The notes under the pieces are model-generated. The model was not told the DNA's origin, did not search any database, and saw only the letters and a list, made by a program, of their open reading frames with translations. Below are positions 34,270-46,095 of a stretch of 64,000 nt of DNA, in pieces. Source of the DNA: Aporrectodea caliginosa (taxonomy: Eukaryota > Annelida > Clitellata > Crassiclitellata > Lumbricidae); the NCBI GenBank assembly GCA_020284085.1, contig JACEVL010001189.1, positions 84,339-148,338 of the forward strand, read 5' to 3'. Position 1 is the first letter of the stretch. Each line of letters starts with the position of its first letter. The position numbers were made by a program, and so were the translations under genes.

Positions 34270-36355
34270 CATTTTAAAAATGTTCAGAATGAGAGTGAAA
34301 TGAAGAGTAAATCTGCATATTATCCAGCACGTGTCTGGTTGTTGCAGAGACGGGTAAACAGAACAACCACGAAAATGCTCATTTTGTGTAATTTGCGATT
34401 AAAGAAGAGGGTCAACAGTAACACGAAGTTGTAGGTTCTAAGGTTTCGCAACTACTACTGCATTGTTATGGAGTGCTATATATCATTAGAAGCCATTTCC
34501 TGTAAGCTTCACTAATATGTTACTGCCACTGAATTATCTGACAAAATATTATGCAGTTTAGTCGATGAAATAGGCCTACTATAATAAGCTTACTGTACCA
34601 AAACAAATAATTGACATTTTGTAAAGAAACACAAAATTGTGTCATGAAAAACTTTTATTTCAATGACACGGAAACTTATAGGTTAGTAGCCTACGTTGAT
34701 AGGAGAGTGTCATTAGATAAAAATGAAGCAAAATCACAAATTCTAACCCAAACGACTTTAGGCCCTGTTTTCTCTTAAGATTAAAATCGACAATGATGTG
34801 AATTTCAGTGCACATCCAGACTATCCAAATCGTATTGAATTCAACCCAAATGAAATTGTAATTGTAACCTGAACATTATAACTTTTATTTAGCGCTACTG
34901 CAGAGCACACTAATCAAAAAGGTTCTCTGCCCTAGCCTATACGATGCTGTCATTAGAAACTGGAATTTCATCATTTGCAAAACAAAGCATATAAACTTGA
35001 ATTTTCACAAGTCGAAGTCGCAAGTACACAAAACGTGGTGCACCACCAGTGGATTCCCGTTCAAAGTTGACAGCGTTTCGTTCAGAGTCTTTGAAGAGAG
35101 TCCATGGTAGTATCGTTCAACGCACACGCTGGCTCTGTTGCCGTCGAGCAGTCCCTCATTGGTATACGATGACGCACGTCCGGCTATTTGTCGAGGCGTC
35201 GGGTGCACGTAGAACGAGAATTCGTCGCGTGCCGGTCAGTAGATTGAAACGCCACCACTGATTAATGGTCGGGTCGATGTCACTCCAATGACTCGCGTCG
35301 TTCCTGGCAACGGAAGACTTGGGAGGTCTATTTAATTCTGTATTATTGACTATTATTGTCTTCGTAATCAGATGAAGCCAAATCAACTCACAAACAATCA
35401 AATTAATTAAACGATTGTTCCAGTTAACAGGATTCATACACTGCCACCTAGGATTGGTGGCAATTATATTTCTATGATTTATTAACCTACTATTATTGCT
35501 ACATCATAAACTTTGCATATTAGTTTATTTGCGAAGAAACCTCAAAAGTATTACACATTTATTGTATAACACAAGAAACGCGACCACTACAGAAGTTCAG
35601 TCGGTAAGACAAAAAGGTCCGTAACAATGTAATACACCCCTAACCAGAAAGTGAGGGACCTGAAGGAGTGAAGGTATCGATATGGCCTATCGTTGATGAA
35701 TTGCAATGGACCGTGATAAATATGGCAGATGTGGGGCAGTAGTAGATACTAAAGGGATCGCCACTACAAGGACACCCGCAAAATATAACCTACACTGAAT
35801 CCCTTGCCTTCACCTCAGATGCCTCTGTAAGGCAATCTTGAATGTGATCCAACCTTTGATCCACGTCTGTTCCTGGCTCTAATCACATCTCCAACCTCTC
35901 GCGCTCCTGCTTCAGCACATTCATGACCTCCGCCGCATCCGACCCATGCTCGATTTCAAAACAGCCTCCACCATCGCTACCTCCATTGTCCACTCAAAGC
36001 TGAACTATTATATTCCATTGCACTTACGTACTGTTTAGTTCTGTACATTACGCATTAAATTTTGCTAACTGTCCTAAAATGCACTTGTTTAGGTCTGTAA
36101 GATAGTCAATGTTAGTCATGGTTACGGAGAGATACTTAAAATGTGCTATATTAATGGTCCTGATACAACTCTATTTCCCATTTTAGATTCGGACGTCCGC
36201 ACTGGATATAGCCACCACCGCTTATGTGCACTTGTATTTGGATGACCCCTTACAACCCAATTTAACCGATGCCCTTAACGGAGACCCATAAACGGGCACA
36301 TAACTAATAATGACGCCTCCTTTTCAATGTCCATCCGTGGCTTTCGTGAACATTT
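34270..36355. other. Intergenic stretch, one weak minus-strand ORF
   Basis: No gene is well supported. On the minus strand, 35437-35156 is open and contains SHWSDIDPTINQWWRFNL, which recalls the WWRVDL core of fucolectin/F5-8-type domains, but upstream and downstream features are missing and I do not call it a gene. The rest has no repeats I can place. Confidence 0.35.
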
Positions 36356-36359
36356 TATT

Positions 36360-36413
36360 TTTGTGTAAAGCCAACATAAGCGAAACGCTTGGAACAACAT
36401 CTAGTTTCTCAAG
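36360..36413 (+). pseudogene. Truncated BED-finger exon, copy 1
   Basis: Only the last 50 or so bases of the exon at 46876-47018 are present, with the same AG-GTGAGT splice donor. The duplication break lies inside the exon, so the start codon and upstream part are lost. This polarity implies that copy 2 retains the ancestral left side. Confidence 0.7.
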
Positions 36414-36655
36414 GTGAGTGATGCGACTTATGTCGCTAAATCGCTAATTAATAGACCTAGGGCCTATATGGAATTTTGTTGGTTTAAATTTTAGAATCAT
36501 TTAGAAGATTTCAGAATGGCTGAAATATTTAATTTCTTTATAGTTTATACAATTCAGGTGATCGGCTGATTTCAGTGACTGACCCTTGTATTAGACTTCA
36601 AAAGTTGAGAAAAATTGTTTCGGGACTTGGGTCCAATGTGCATTTCACTCGTTTT

Positions 36656-36790
36656 GAACTGTCTCGAACTGTCTCGGACCTGGTGTCTCGTCTCGGTCTC
36701 GGTCTGGGACCCCACTGTCTCGGTCTCGGTCTCGGCCCCCACTGTCTCGGTCTCGGTCTCGGTCTCGAGTTTTATGTCTCGTATACAAGT
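36656..36790. repeat. GTCTCG repeats, copy 1
   Basis: GTCTCG and GGTCTCGGTCTCGG units, interrupted by CCCCACT, form an array of about 130 bp. The same array is at 47262-47395, and a related one is at 46494-46590, before the BED-finger exon. They may be the subterminal repeats of the element that carried the exon. Reading frames across them are shadows. Confidence 0.8.
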
Positions 36791-36949
36791 CTGCATTGTG
36801 ATGGTTTTGGTGTCAGAATAGGTCATTGGTTGAAACTTGTAAACACATGAAACGTCAAATTATACCTACCTAGAGTTGCTCCGCAATCAACATCCAAACA
36901 CCGCTGGGTTAAATATTTACGGCCGCGCAGTCCTATGAATTATAAAAGC

Positions 36950-37360
36950 TGACAATAGTGTGGGAATGTCACTATCCAAGATGGCGTCCAATATGGCCGC
37001 CAAAAAGGAAAAATGTATATATCAGGTCAGAGGTAAGCTGTAGTAACAAATGAAGTGTCAAATTTAGTATTTCCAAGGTCAAGGAATCGATTTCTCATAG
37101 TGGCAATAATGTCGGAATGTTACTATCCAAGATGGCGTCCAATATGGCCTCCAAAAAAGAAAAATTTATATACCAGGTCAGAGGTAAGCTGAAATAACAA
37201 ATGAAGTGTCGAATTTAATACTATCAAGGTCAAGGAATCGATTTCTCATAGTGGCAATAGTGTGGGTATGTTACTATTCAAGATGTCGTCCAATATGGCC
37301 GCCAAAAACAGTAAAATATGCATGCATCGGGTCAGACGTAAGACACAATAACAAATGAAT
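36950..37360 (+). repeat. Three-unit 151-bp tandem repeat, copy 1
   Basis: Three units start near TATCCAAGATGGCGTCCAAT at 36974, 37125 and 37276. Each also carries ATATGGCC(G/T)CCAAAAA, CAGGTCAGA(G)GTAAG and, in the first two, AAGGTCAAGGAATCGATTTC. The period is exactly 151. The CAAGATGGCG core resembles a YY1 binding site, though this is only motif similarity. Confidence 0.88.
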
Positions 37361-37601
37361 TGCTTCTGAAGCAATTGCTCAGGTCTAACCCTAAATTGCC
37401 TGGACTATTGTGCTTTTGCATGAGATTCGACAAGTCAACTCGTGATTGAACGCTAAACCATGACAAACTTGCGGCTTTCCGTTACTAATATATATATATT
37501 CGTATAATATATGTATACAATTATATATGTAGGCCTATATATGTCAGTGAAAGCCTCATTACTCATACAATCCAAGCAGCAATCAAATCATATGAACAAT
37601 A

Positions 37602-38528
37602 GGGTGGAGTGAAAAAAACAAAAATTGGAAATTAAAAAGTAATAGCAACCAAAAGTGGCCTAATGGCATGGGGTCAAAAACTTTTCAGAAATTTTTTAAA
37701 TATTAATGTCTTCTGCCCCTCCAGAGGGCCAAAGTTACGAAAAATAGTGTTTTTTCGAAAAAATTGCAGGTTTTCTTGTAAAATATTCTAATTGAAAACT
37801 TATTAACTGTGATTCAATATACCTTTGGAAAGAGCTATTCAAACTGAATAAAATGATATATTAATTTTCAGAATATGCCCATTTTTGTAGAAGTTATCAA
37901 CTTTTTACCATTTCCTCTGGTTCGTGACAAGTCGCTAAGCTGAAAATGGTTAAACACCTGTAATTTTTTTATTCTTCGAGATATTCCAACCCTTAGTATG
38001 TCATTCTCTTCAGCTCTTTCTAGCGGTATATTGTGATGCGGGGATTGTGTAATAGTACACATTTGTTTTATTTTTACAGCGCCTCTGATTGGTGTACACT
38101 GCGAGACTCTCAAGAGGCGCTATATAAATGTATAGATACAATACAATACACAGGTAAACGATGAACTGTTGCCACTTCAACTTGTAGCAAGATAAAAGTG
38201 ACATTTCAGCAAGAGCAGAAAGCACTGAACGCGCCATGGCTATTGGGGTACCAAAGGACCCCAGTTGGTCATATAAAGCAGTGAAATATGTTGGTCGCAT
38301 GAGGGTTAAACACTATTACAACTAGCGCATTACATGTTTTTAAAAATTATTGAAATTTGTGTAAATTCGAAATTTTTTTAAAATTGTTAAATTTTTAAAT
38401 GCGTTGGGGCAAATCTTAGAGAACGAATTTTAAAGAAATATTTGACATGATAACTTACTATACCAAAAGGCAACGAGTTATCACTATTGCGTTGAGGTTC
38501 TAGAATTTTTGCTCGTTTCACTCCCCCC
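37602..38528. mobile_element. TA-flanked MITE, copy 1
   Basis: The left end reads GGGTGGAGTGAAAAAAACAA after TA at 37600-37601; the right end is degraded here (CACTCCCCCC) but intact in copy 2. A fragment at about 38077-38150 with GAGGCGCTATATAAATG is an L2/SINE 3' tail inside it. No transposase is seen. Confidence 0.75.
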
Positions 38529-38625
38529 TATAATTGTCCAGGGTTGCTAATCAGTGGCTTGAGCTGGATTCGAACCTGCGACACAGCACAGAACAATCCG
38601 CTACTGCACCGCGTCCCACAGTATC
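38529..38625 (-). mobile_element. tRNA-derived SINE head, copy 1
   Basis: GGATTCGAACC at 38566-38576 is the reverse of a B box (GGTTCGAATCC). It is flanked by CAGGGTTGCTAATCAGTGGC and CTGCACCGCGTCCCAC, as in the SINE at 56190-56465. This copy lacks about 15 bases (CCTCCGGTTACACGG) that copy 2 keeps. Confidence 0.7.
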
Positions 38626-39906
38626 GAAGTAGCCTACTGCAGATATGCAACTTTGAAAAATACGTGACTATTAATAATTGTGGGATGCTCTAACGTAAGG
38701 GGATGAAAAGGGTAAAAGGAATCCCCATAGCATGAACCCCAAGTGGAAGGGATCATGTAGTCCAATCCCAAATTTAAGATCGTGGTATCAAAGTTCTGCA
38801 AGAAACTTTCATACTAAGATCAAATACACACCTGATTAGAGGGATGTTCCAACAATTAAATGAAGTAAAGCCGCGATGAGGCATCTCTAGAAATAGATTT
38901 TCCTGACCCGACCGGATAGCAATCGACATAAAAGTTGGATACACGGTCCTATCTAGTTGTTAGCTCATTAATGGCTGATCTCGACAAGATTTTTTAACCA
39001 ATTCTTCAAACGCGGAGAAATTTTTATTGAGCTGAGCCATTTATTGAGTTTAGGGCCCACTGCTGATGCAGTATATTATTAGGCTCACTTCACTTGTAAA
39101 GACAGAATAGGCAGTAAAAGCAACATATTTAGTTCTCTTCACTTCTACTCTCGCCATGCATCCTTTGCGTGTCACGTGTCACGGACACTAAAATACTTCG
39201 TGTCTTTGCATTAATGTTACGCCAGATTTTATTAGCCACTTTAAATGTAATTACGTAGCGAATGGTCATAATCTTAAGAAATTCTCAGCCAGATGTTGAT
39301 AGCCACTCAGGTACAGCAATCTACTCAAGCACCATTCTCATTATGTTGTCCCAATCACCCATAAGACGCGACGGCTACGCAGCCATATTCACTGTTACCT
39401 AATTTCTCCTACACTGTCCAAGGCATCGCACCAAAAGAAGCCGTAGTGAAGTCAACATCAATACATCAGATATTAGTGACAATTGAATGCGTTGTAATTT
39501 GTGAATATATAGAGCCTCATGAAGGGCAGTCTGGTTGTTACCCCTTCGCGTACAGTAACAGTGCAACATGGAAGCTTTGCAGCAGTCGACCCATTCCGGA
39601 ACAGGCTTCCATGCATTTGGCGACATGGGGTTCTTCTACTTTCCATGTCTCAATTTTGCAAGCGGCTTAATACCATTCCGTTCGATTGTAGTCTTATAAG
39701 TCAGATGAGTTCTGTCGAGTAAACGCTATAATTATAAATATGCATTTCCCACCATGTTTCCTTTGCTATTACCTACCTAAGTGCTTCAGTCATGTGTACA
39801 TACTGTGCCAGGTGCAGACACGCATTGTGTTAAATTTTTTAGATTTAGTTAACTAGTTAAGCTCTACACCTTTTGGTACTTTCATGCTACCTTTTCCATG
39901 TACATC

Positions 39907-40500
39907 TATCTATCTGTGGAATTTATATAGCGCCCCTTCAAGATAACTACTCAGTGGCGCTCCCGACCCAGGCCCGGTCAAAGAGGAAAGTCTTAAATAG
40001 TCTATAGAAAGATTCAGAGGTCTTCGGGAGAGAACGAAGGTCTGATGGGAGGCTATTCCAAAAAGAAGGACCAACGATCGAGAAAGCCCGACGCTGTCTA
40101 GTAGCAGAGCGAGCATGCGGAACTATGAAGTCACCTCTAGAGGCCGAGCGCAGAGATCGGCGACCAGAGCAGGCAGAGGTTAAAGTAAAGAGCTCCTGGA
40201 GATAGACAGGTGCTCTGCCCAGAAACACAGTGCCAGACAATGGAGGAGACCCAATAATGGATGCGCTGCTGGACCGGGAGCCAGTGGAGGACATCACACA
40301 TAAATGCAGAGATGTGGCCAAACTTAGGGACGCCAACAATTAGACGAGCAGCCGACCACAAAACATCTTCCAAAGGATGCACATTGCACACGGACTTGAG
40401 GAAGTCCACAATAGAGCGAAGAGCAATAGTCCAATCGACTACTAACAAAGGCATGGACCAGATTCGTAACGTTGCTAGCACCCTTTGCTTTTTGTTGGAC
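39907..40500 (-). pseudogene. L2-like LINE C-terminal fragment, copy 1
   Basis: Minus-strand frames give a SAARLIVGVPKFGHI stretch, CDVLHWLPVQQRIHYWV, RAPVYLQELFTLTSAC and GPSFWNSLPSDLRSLP, ending with a TLFDRAW-type terminus. The ATTTATATAGCGCCCC 3' tail motif lies at 39920. One frame change occurs at about 40180. It lies about 500 bp upstream of the lectin first exon relic, as it does in copy 2. Confidence 0.82.
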
Positions 40501-40869
40501 ATGGGTAACCCTGTCAGCGGGACGTTGGTCCCTTGAGGGTTTCTCAACCTTTGCTTTTGTTGGCCAATGTCAGCGGGACGTTGGTCCCTTAAGGGTTTCT
40601 CAACCTTTGCTTTTAGTTGGCCAATGTATAATCTGTTTTGTGATGTTGTAAGATAGCCTACTTGAAGCAATACAATTCATGGTTATGGTTATGGTTATTT
40701 ACAATTACTTGTCACATCCACAGTCGCATATCTGCATTAATTTGTAAGCCAGGCCTCGATACTCAATATAAATGTTATTAGTAAAACGTGTATCGACTGG
40801 TTTTTTCTGCATGCGGACATGCAGGACCACGCAGGCAGGGACGTATGCACTCCCGACTGCATAAGAAAG

Positions 40870-40875
40870 TATAAA
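40870..40875 (+). promoter_or_regulatory. TATA box of lectin unit 4
   Basis: TATAAA in AGAAAGTATAAAAGC lies 95 bp before the start codon of the broken first exon. Motifs AAACGTGTATCGAC and ATGCAGGACCACGCA upstream are shared with unit 5. Confidence 0.65.
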
Positions 40876-40964
40876 AGCAGCTGTTATAGGGACATGATCA
40901 TAGACTTCAGAACAACGTGTTGTCGCTGAACTGCAGGAACTGCACCGTGCGCACATTGATGAAA

Positions 40965-41170
40965 ATGTTCAAGTTTACGCGAGCCTGCCTTCTCTTCGTA
41001 ATGTTCGCTTTAGTACCTGCACAGCTGCACAAGGCACGAATCTCTGCTGTCACTGACATTCAGAGAGTCACTGGGAGATATTCAGCACGGATGTTGAAGT
41101 CGTGAAAGGTATAAATCAAGGACCAACACTACAAAACTCGAACAGCAGTTTAATTTTGGGGAAGCTTCTG
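40965..41170 (+). pseudogene. Lectin first exon, unit 4, frameshifted
   Basis: The start MFKFTRACLLFV matches the unit 5 signal peptide, but a small insertion after the CCTGCACA tract (about 41018) and several indels destroy the Cys-Cys stalk. A stop follows at 41103-41105. The remaining sequence down to a GTTTGTATC donor at about 41172 still aligns with 51770. No CTLD exon follows before the next first exon. It is the dead partner of the intact first exon in copy 2. Confidence 0.85.
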
Positions 41171-41814
41171 GTTTGTATCAATATTATACTTGTTCTAGCC
41201 GCAAGACTTTACTTAGCGCCTTTCTTAAACGAACGCAACAATCGTAGCCCACGTGTTACACAATCATCACGATATAATTAATATTTCAAGAAAATACAGT
41301 GGCAGTCCAACGCGAGAAATATCGGGTTTTAAGTATCATGCTTAATAAGCAGATCTTTGTGACTAGGTTGTTTTTAAAGAAGCGGGTCACTCCATGATGA
41401 AATAGAGGAAAATGATTGCAGACGCGGTTAACTAGAAACTGGCAGTGTTATATCAATTATATTCTAAATGTAATTCAATTATAATTGCAATTACATGCCT
41501 GTAAATGTAATTCAATTACAATTACAATTACTTGATTGTAGAAAGTAATTGAATTACAATTACATTTTGATTGTAATTCAATTACCAATTACTTTTCAAT
41601 TATTCCTTTAAATTGGCGAATGATTTAGAATTTTTTCGATAATTTTTAATTTACTGTATTTTTTTAAACTCAAACATCCAGTGGACCAATGGCCTGTAAT
41701 AATATGTACATTCAATTGTATTATAAGTTTGTCAGGTATCCAAAATACGATTTGCAATTATGATCCATTAAACAAGTTAGTAGAGTTTAGGCCTATATGA
41801 TTTTACTAGAAGTC

Positions 41815-41920
41815 TTTCAACATGATGAGTCTGTTAGAGAACTCAGTTGCTTGCTCCCTGGTGAGTCAATTTGTTCCAGCAGTGCTAAAGAGACGCTCAA
41901 CTGGAGCTGAAGATGGAAGC
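41815..41920 (-). pseudogene. hAT transposase dimerisation-domain remnant
   Basis: The minus strand translates to LPSSAPVERLFSTAG, then after one stop EQATEFSNRLIMLKDF. S-S-A-x-x-E-R-x-F-S-x-A-G is the signature of the hAT C-terminal dimerisation domain. The catalytic part is absent, and a LINE has inserted just upstream of this segment. Confidence 0.8.
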
Positions 41921-41959
41921 TCTGTTTTCTGTAGGCAGCCGCAGTAAGCTAGCTAAGAA

Positions 41960-44323
41960 TGAGTGCATGACTGCATGAATAGTCCGATACAAAAATATTG
42001 CCTGCAAAATGATGCGAACTCCGCTTATGACTCTTTCACTCAAATATTTGTTCATAATTACAACCTTGCTTTTCCTCTCAAGCCTAAAAAAATTTCCAAA
42101 AGAAACTCCCTCCAGCATCCCTGGATGACTAAGGGCCTACTAAGATCTATAAGAAGAAAGGAAAAATTATACATAGCCTACATAAAAAGTCCTTCCAGAG
42201 AAAATAAGTTAAAATTTACAGAATATCGTAATAAATTCAAAACCATTCGCAATAACTTAGAAATAAATTACTACTCTAACGAATTTGCTAAATATACTAA
42301 TGACATTAAAAAAAACATGGCGGGTAATTAAATCTTTAACCAGAACTGATAAAACTAGCACGGAACTAAAAGAGCTTAGACTTGATAATGGCACTATAAA
42401 TGATCCAGTGTCCATGGCTAATCACTTTAATTCTTACTTCACTGATCTGGCACATTCTCTTGCACTGAAGATCCCACAGGCCAGTCAGTCCTATAAAACC
42501 TTCTTGCCTCCTTCCTCACTTAAATCCTTTGCCACTATCTCTACCTCACCGTCGGAACTTGTCTCAATTAGTAAATCCCTTAAAGCTACACACAGCTCAG
42601 GTTTAGATGAACTGGATCCCTATATTCTATCTCCATTAATGGATATTTTGGCTATTCCTCTGGCTGATATAATTAACTGCTCTCTTAGAAATGGTGAGGT
42701 ACCGACTGATGTTAAAAAGGCCAAGGTACTGCCAATCCACAAAAGTGGTAATAATAATGTCATCTCTAATTTCAGGCCTATTTCCATCTTACCTTACTTC
42801 TCGAAATTTTTTGAAAGAATTATGTATGATAGGCTTTCCTCGTTCATCAGCCACACTAATCTACTCTACCCTCTCCAACATGGATTCCAGCCAGGCCACT
42901 CAACTGCAATGTCCTTATTGGACATTCAAGATAAAATTTCTAAAGCTATGGACAATAATGAGTTCTCCATTGGAATATTCTTGGATCTTGCTAAAGCATT
43001 CGACACAGTCGACCATAAAATTCTCCTGGATAAATTAGAGCACTACGGTATTAGAGACGTTGCTCTAAAATGGTTCAAAAGCTACCTAACCAATCGCTCT
43101 CAACAGGTCTTATGTAATGGCTCCTTATCTACTCTGAATCTAATCTTATACGGTGTTCCTCAGGGAAGCATTCTGGGACCACTCCTATTCTTAATCTACA
43201 TCAATGATCTTCCCAACTCCTCTACTCTACTTCGTTATATCCTATTTGCAGATGACTCTAATGCATTCTTATCTCACACCTCCTATGAACAGTTGATCAG
43301 TCTGGCTAATAAGGAACTGGCTCTTGCAAGTGAATGGTTCAGGGCCAACAAACTCACCCTAAATCTCACTAAAACCAACTACATTATATTTAGATCCAGT
43401 AAAAAGCTTATCCCGCTCTCTGAAAATAAACTCATAATTGACGATATGATAATTCCTCAGGTTGACTCTACTAAATTCCTTGGTGTCTTTGTCGATCAGC
43501 ACTTGAAATGGAATGTACATACCCATGAAATATCGAAAAAAATTATGAAAAATATTGGTATAATAAGAAGAATTTCCCACTTACTCCCCCCTTAGTTTTG
43601 AAGAACCTATACTTTGCTCTAATTCAACCTTACCTAACATATTGTAATTTCATCTGGTCCTCTACTTACCCAGCTCATCTAACTAAATTAAAACTACTGC
43701 AAAAAAGCCATACGAATCATAACCAAATCCTCATTCAATTCTCACACCAAACCACTTTTCTATGCTCTTAAGATTTTAAATATTGACCAAATTAGATACG
43801 TGCAAACATGTGAATTTATGTACCAATATGACAACAATCTCTTACCTTCTGCTTTTCTATCCTTTTTTACTCCTGTCACGAAATCTATAGCTACTAGAAG
43901 TAATCGAACTTATATGTCTACATATGCTAGAACCAATACCCGTAAATTCACAATGCAGTACCAGGGTCCCCTCACTTGGAACAATTTACCTAGGGATATC
44001 CAAGGTGTTACTAATCTATCTCACTTCAAAAGACTTACTCGTACATACGTACTAAATATTGCCACATGATCCCGTGCTCCTCTTCTCACAGTCCTTGTAC
44101 TAGTACATGCATAATTATCTATCCAGTCTTACATTAATATGATTAGGCCCCTACTTAGCGGGACTCGTCCCTTCAGGTGCGCCTTTTGTTCCCTGATAAT
44201 CTGCTTATATAAGTTTTTGTATTTACCTATACGTTTGATTGCAGAAAATGCTTTTTCTTTACTGTTTTGTAAGTGTATTTGTCTTGTCTTGGGATCAATA
44301 AATGAATTGAATTGAATTGAATA
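41960..44323 (+). mobile_element. CR1/L2-type LINE, 5' truncated
   Basis: The element begins in the linker between endonuclease and RT and ends in AATGAATTGAATTGAATTGA, a microsatellite-like LINE tail. The left limit is not sharp. The reverse transcriptase core is almost fully readable. Three breaks all lie in homopolymers: eight A at 42308-42315, six C at 43586-43591 and six A at 43701-43706. It is inserted inside the hAT element at 41443-44822 and is therefore among the youngest insertions here. The 3' untranslated part (44070-44300) contains GCGGGACTCGTCCCTTCAGG. Confidence 0.88.
42285..43595 (+). pseudogene. LINE reverse transcriptase ORF, 436 codons open
   Basis: RT motifs appear in order: NFRPISILPYFSKFFERI (motifs 1-2), FQPGHSTAMSLL, GIFLDLAKAFDTVDH with a catalytic Asp (motif A), GVPQGSILGPLLFLIYINDL (motif B) and ILFADDSNAF with the FADD catalytic pair (motif C). 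A thumb-like region with a KFLGVFVDQHLKW block follows. The frame upstream (41963-42331) gives the linker, and frames at 43596-44069 give the C-terminus with GPLTWNNLPRDI. The protein would copy LINE RNA at a nicked target. It is broken by the homopolymer shifts noted for the element, and endonuclease is missing. Confidence 0.92.
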
Positions 44324-45100
44324 ATGAAGGCCAGCCCTTGCCCTTGAGGTCTATCAAAGTGTGCTGTAAGATTGTAAGAGGGGTGTAAGGAGAGAATAAT
44401 GTTGCCAATTATGTTGCCATGCAAACAATGCAGAGCAGTTTATTCAATGAAACGGGTGGCCCGGGTCAACCCAGCAGGCTGTCATCTTTGCTGACTTTAT
44501 GAAAGTAATTTGTAATTTACACTTAATTCAATTACAAATTACATGCAATATTGTAATTGAAATACAATTACAATTACTGGACTTAAAATGTAATTCAATT
44601 ACAATTACAATTACAGAACTTGTAATTCAATTACCAAATTCAATTACATGTATTTCAATTACTGAACAACACTGGAAACTGGAAGCACAGGCTCGCCGAT
44701 GTAATTGAAATACAATTACAATTACTGGACTTAAAATGTAATTCAATTACAATTACAATTACAGAACTTTTAATTCAATTACCAAATTCAATTACATGTA
44801 TTTCAATTACTGAACAACACTGGAAACTGGAAGCACAGGCTTTTGTCGGTGCCAACCAAATATACCCGCCCTAGCTTTTCTCGCTCCTCGACAGAGCTCC
44901 ATCGGAGCGCATACCTCAAAATGATATCTCATTATATGAGAGAAATTCAGCAGATCGGTCAGTAGTCGGGTGGTGAAGTTGAAAAAGCACTGAAACCGAC
45001 GCATTCTGAATTTCGACAGGCCTGAATGGATGGAAATACTCTAAAAGCGAGTTGGAAAAATTAATTTACCATACTGAACTTTAGTTATTTTTCATTGTAA

Positions 45101-46009
45101 TAAAATTTGCAGGGTATAGATAGAATAGACTGAGGTTCATGTGCACCAAATTTAGTACCTATTAGTACCTATTGACCAAGATATTTCACAAAGTCTAGTG
45201 TTCTACTTTATCGTGGACACAGTGTAGAACGCAATGGGTAGACCCGAAAGTTGATAAGAATATGCGGATTATACCTGCAAGGGTTGAGATTTTACGGGTA
45301 GTTTACCCTATGTTAACGATCGGCACCAACGGGGCACCGGAAATAGCTCGGACAGGCTCGCGATCAACAACAGGGTTGACCCCACCCCAGGCAGATCCGC
45401 AAAGCCGGCATTGGTCAGACCGCGTGAGCGGCTGTCAATCGGGAGCGCACGGATTAACCTTGTTCGGGACGCATGGGCGGTCGTTACTTGCCCGAACCTT
45501 TTTTGCCACGAAACACTCGCCGATCCCTGGTCAACCGTCAACGACTCCTGAAGAATAGTGTCGCTATGTTAGAGCAGTAGGAACCACTACACTGTAGGCA
45601 CTGCAGCGTTTGGCAGACTCTATTCAACGATAATCAGTCGTGTTTGATGGCCATTTCTTAAATAGTAACCATTCAATACCTTATAAATAAAGGTAATAAT
45701 AATATTTTCGTTTATTCAGACAATCCGGTTGACAAACCGCAATACCGATTACAGTGTACAATTATGCAATTGAAACAATTCACAAGAACACAAATGACAG
45801 AAGACATAAATCTTAACTACTAACAGAGCAGACAGCCTGCAATACGCGGCGCCAATGGCAGCCTACAAAGCATGTCTACCCTACGGGGCTCGAACTCGGT
45901 ACCTCTCGCTCTCCGCGCCAGATGTTAACCAAAGCGAAAAGGTGATATATAAAAGCTGCGGCTATGTCAACTACAATGTGTCAGAATAAAGAATATTATT
46001 ATTATTATT

Positions 46010-46095
<86 letters not shown>

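Larger units (their letters stand above)
41443..44822 (-). mobile_element. hAT element with 8-bp TSD, interrupted by a LINE
   Basis: Both ends start CAGTGTT (CAGTGTTATATCAATTA at left; CAGTGTTGTTCAGTAATTG reverse complemented at right). Perfect 8-bp duplications GAAACTGG lie at 41435-41442 and 44823-44830. Copy 2 of the segmental duplication has the empty site at about 52325. Subterminal arrays of AATTCAATTACAATTACA occur at both ends. A 148-bp segment at the right end is tandemly duplicated and includes a second terminus at 44674. A hAT transposase C-terminal remnant lies at 41815-41920. Confidence 0.92.
36360..45100 (+). repeat. Segmental duplication, copy 1
   Basis: Copy 1 matches 46965-52610 nearly base for base with small indels; the offset is 10605 bp at the left end (TAAAGCCAAC at 36366 and 46971). 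In order it holds a truncated BED-finger exon, GTCTCG repeats, a three-unit 151-bp tandem repeat, a TA-flanked MITE, a SINE fragment, a LINE 3' end and a lectin first exon. A 3.4 kb hAT insertion at 41443-44822 is absent from copy 2. Homology ends at about 45100. Confidence 0.92.

Noticed and set aside
33817..34434. Hydrophobic IVIVIVN open frames as membrane peptides
   Set aside because: They are made by GTTATA satellite units and have no conserved context.
36572..36850. Open frames with ETETETVG or LGLGLG repeats (also at 46441-46777 and 47180-47457)
   Set aside because: They translate the GTCTCG arrays, and frames on both strands are equally open.
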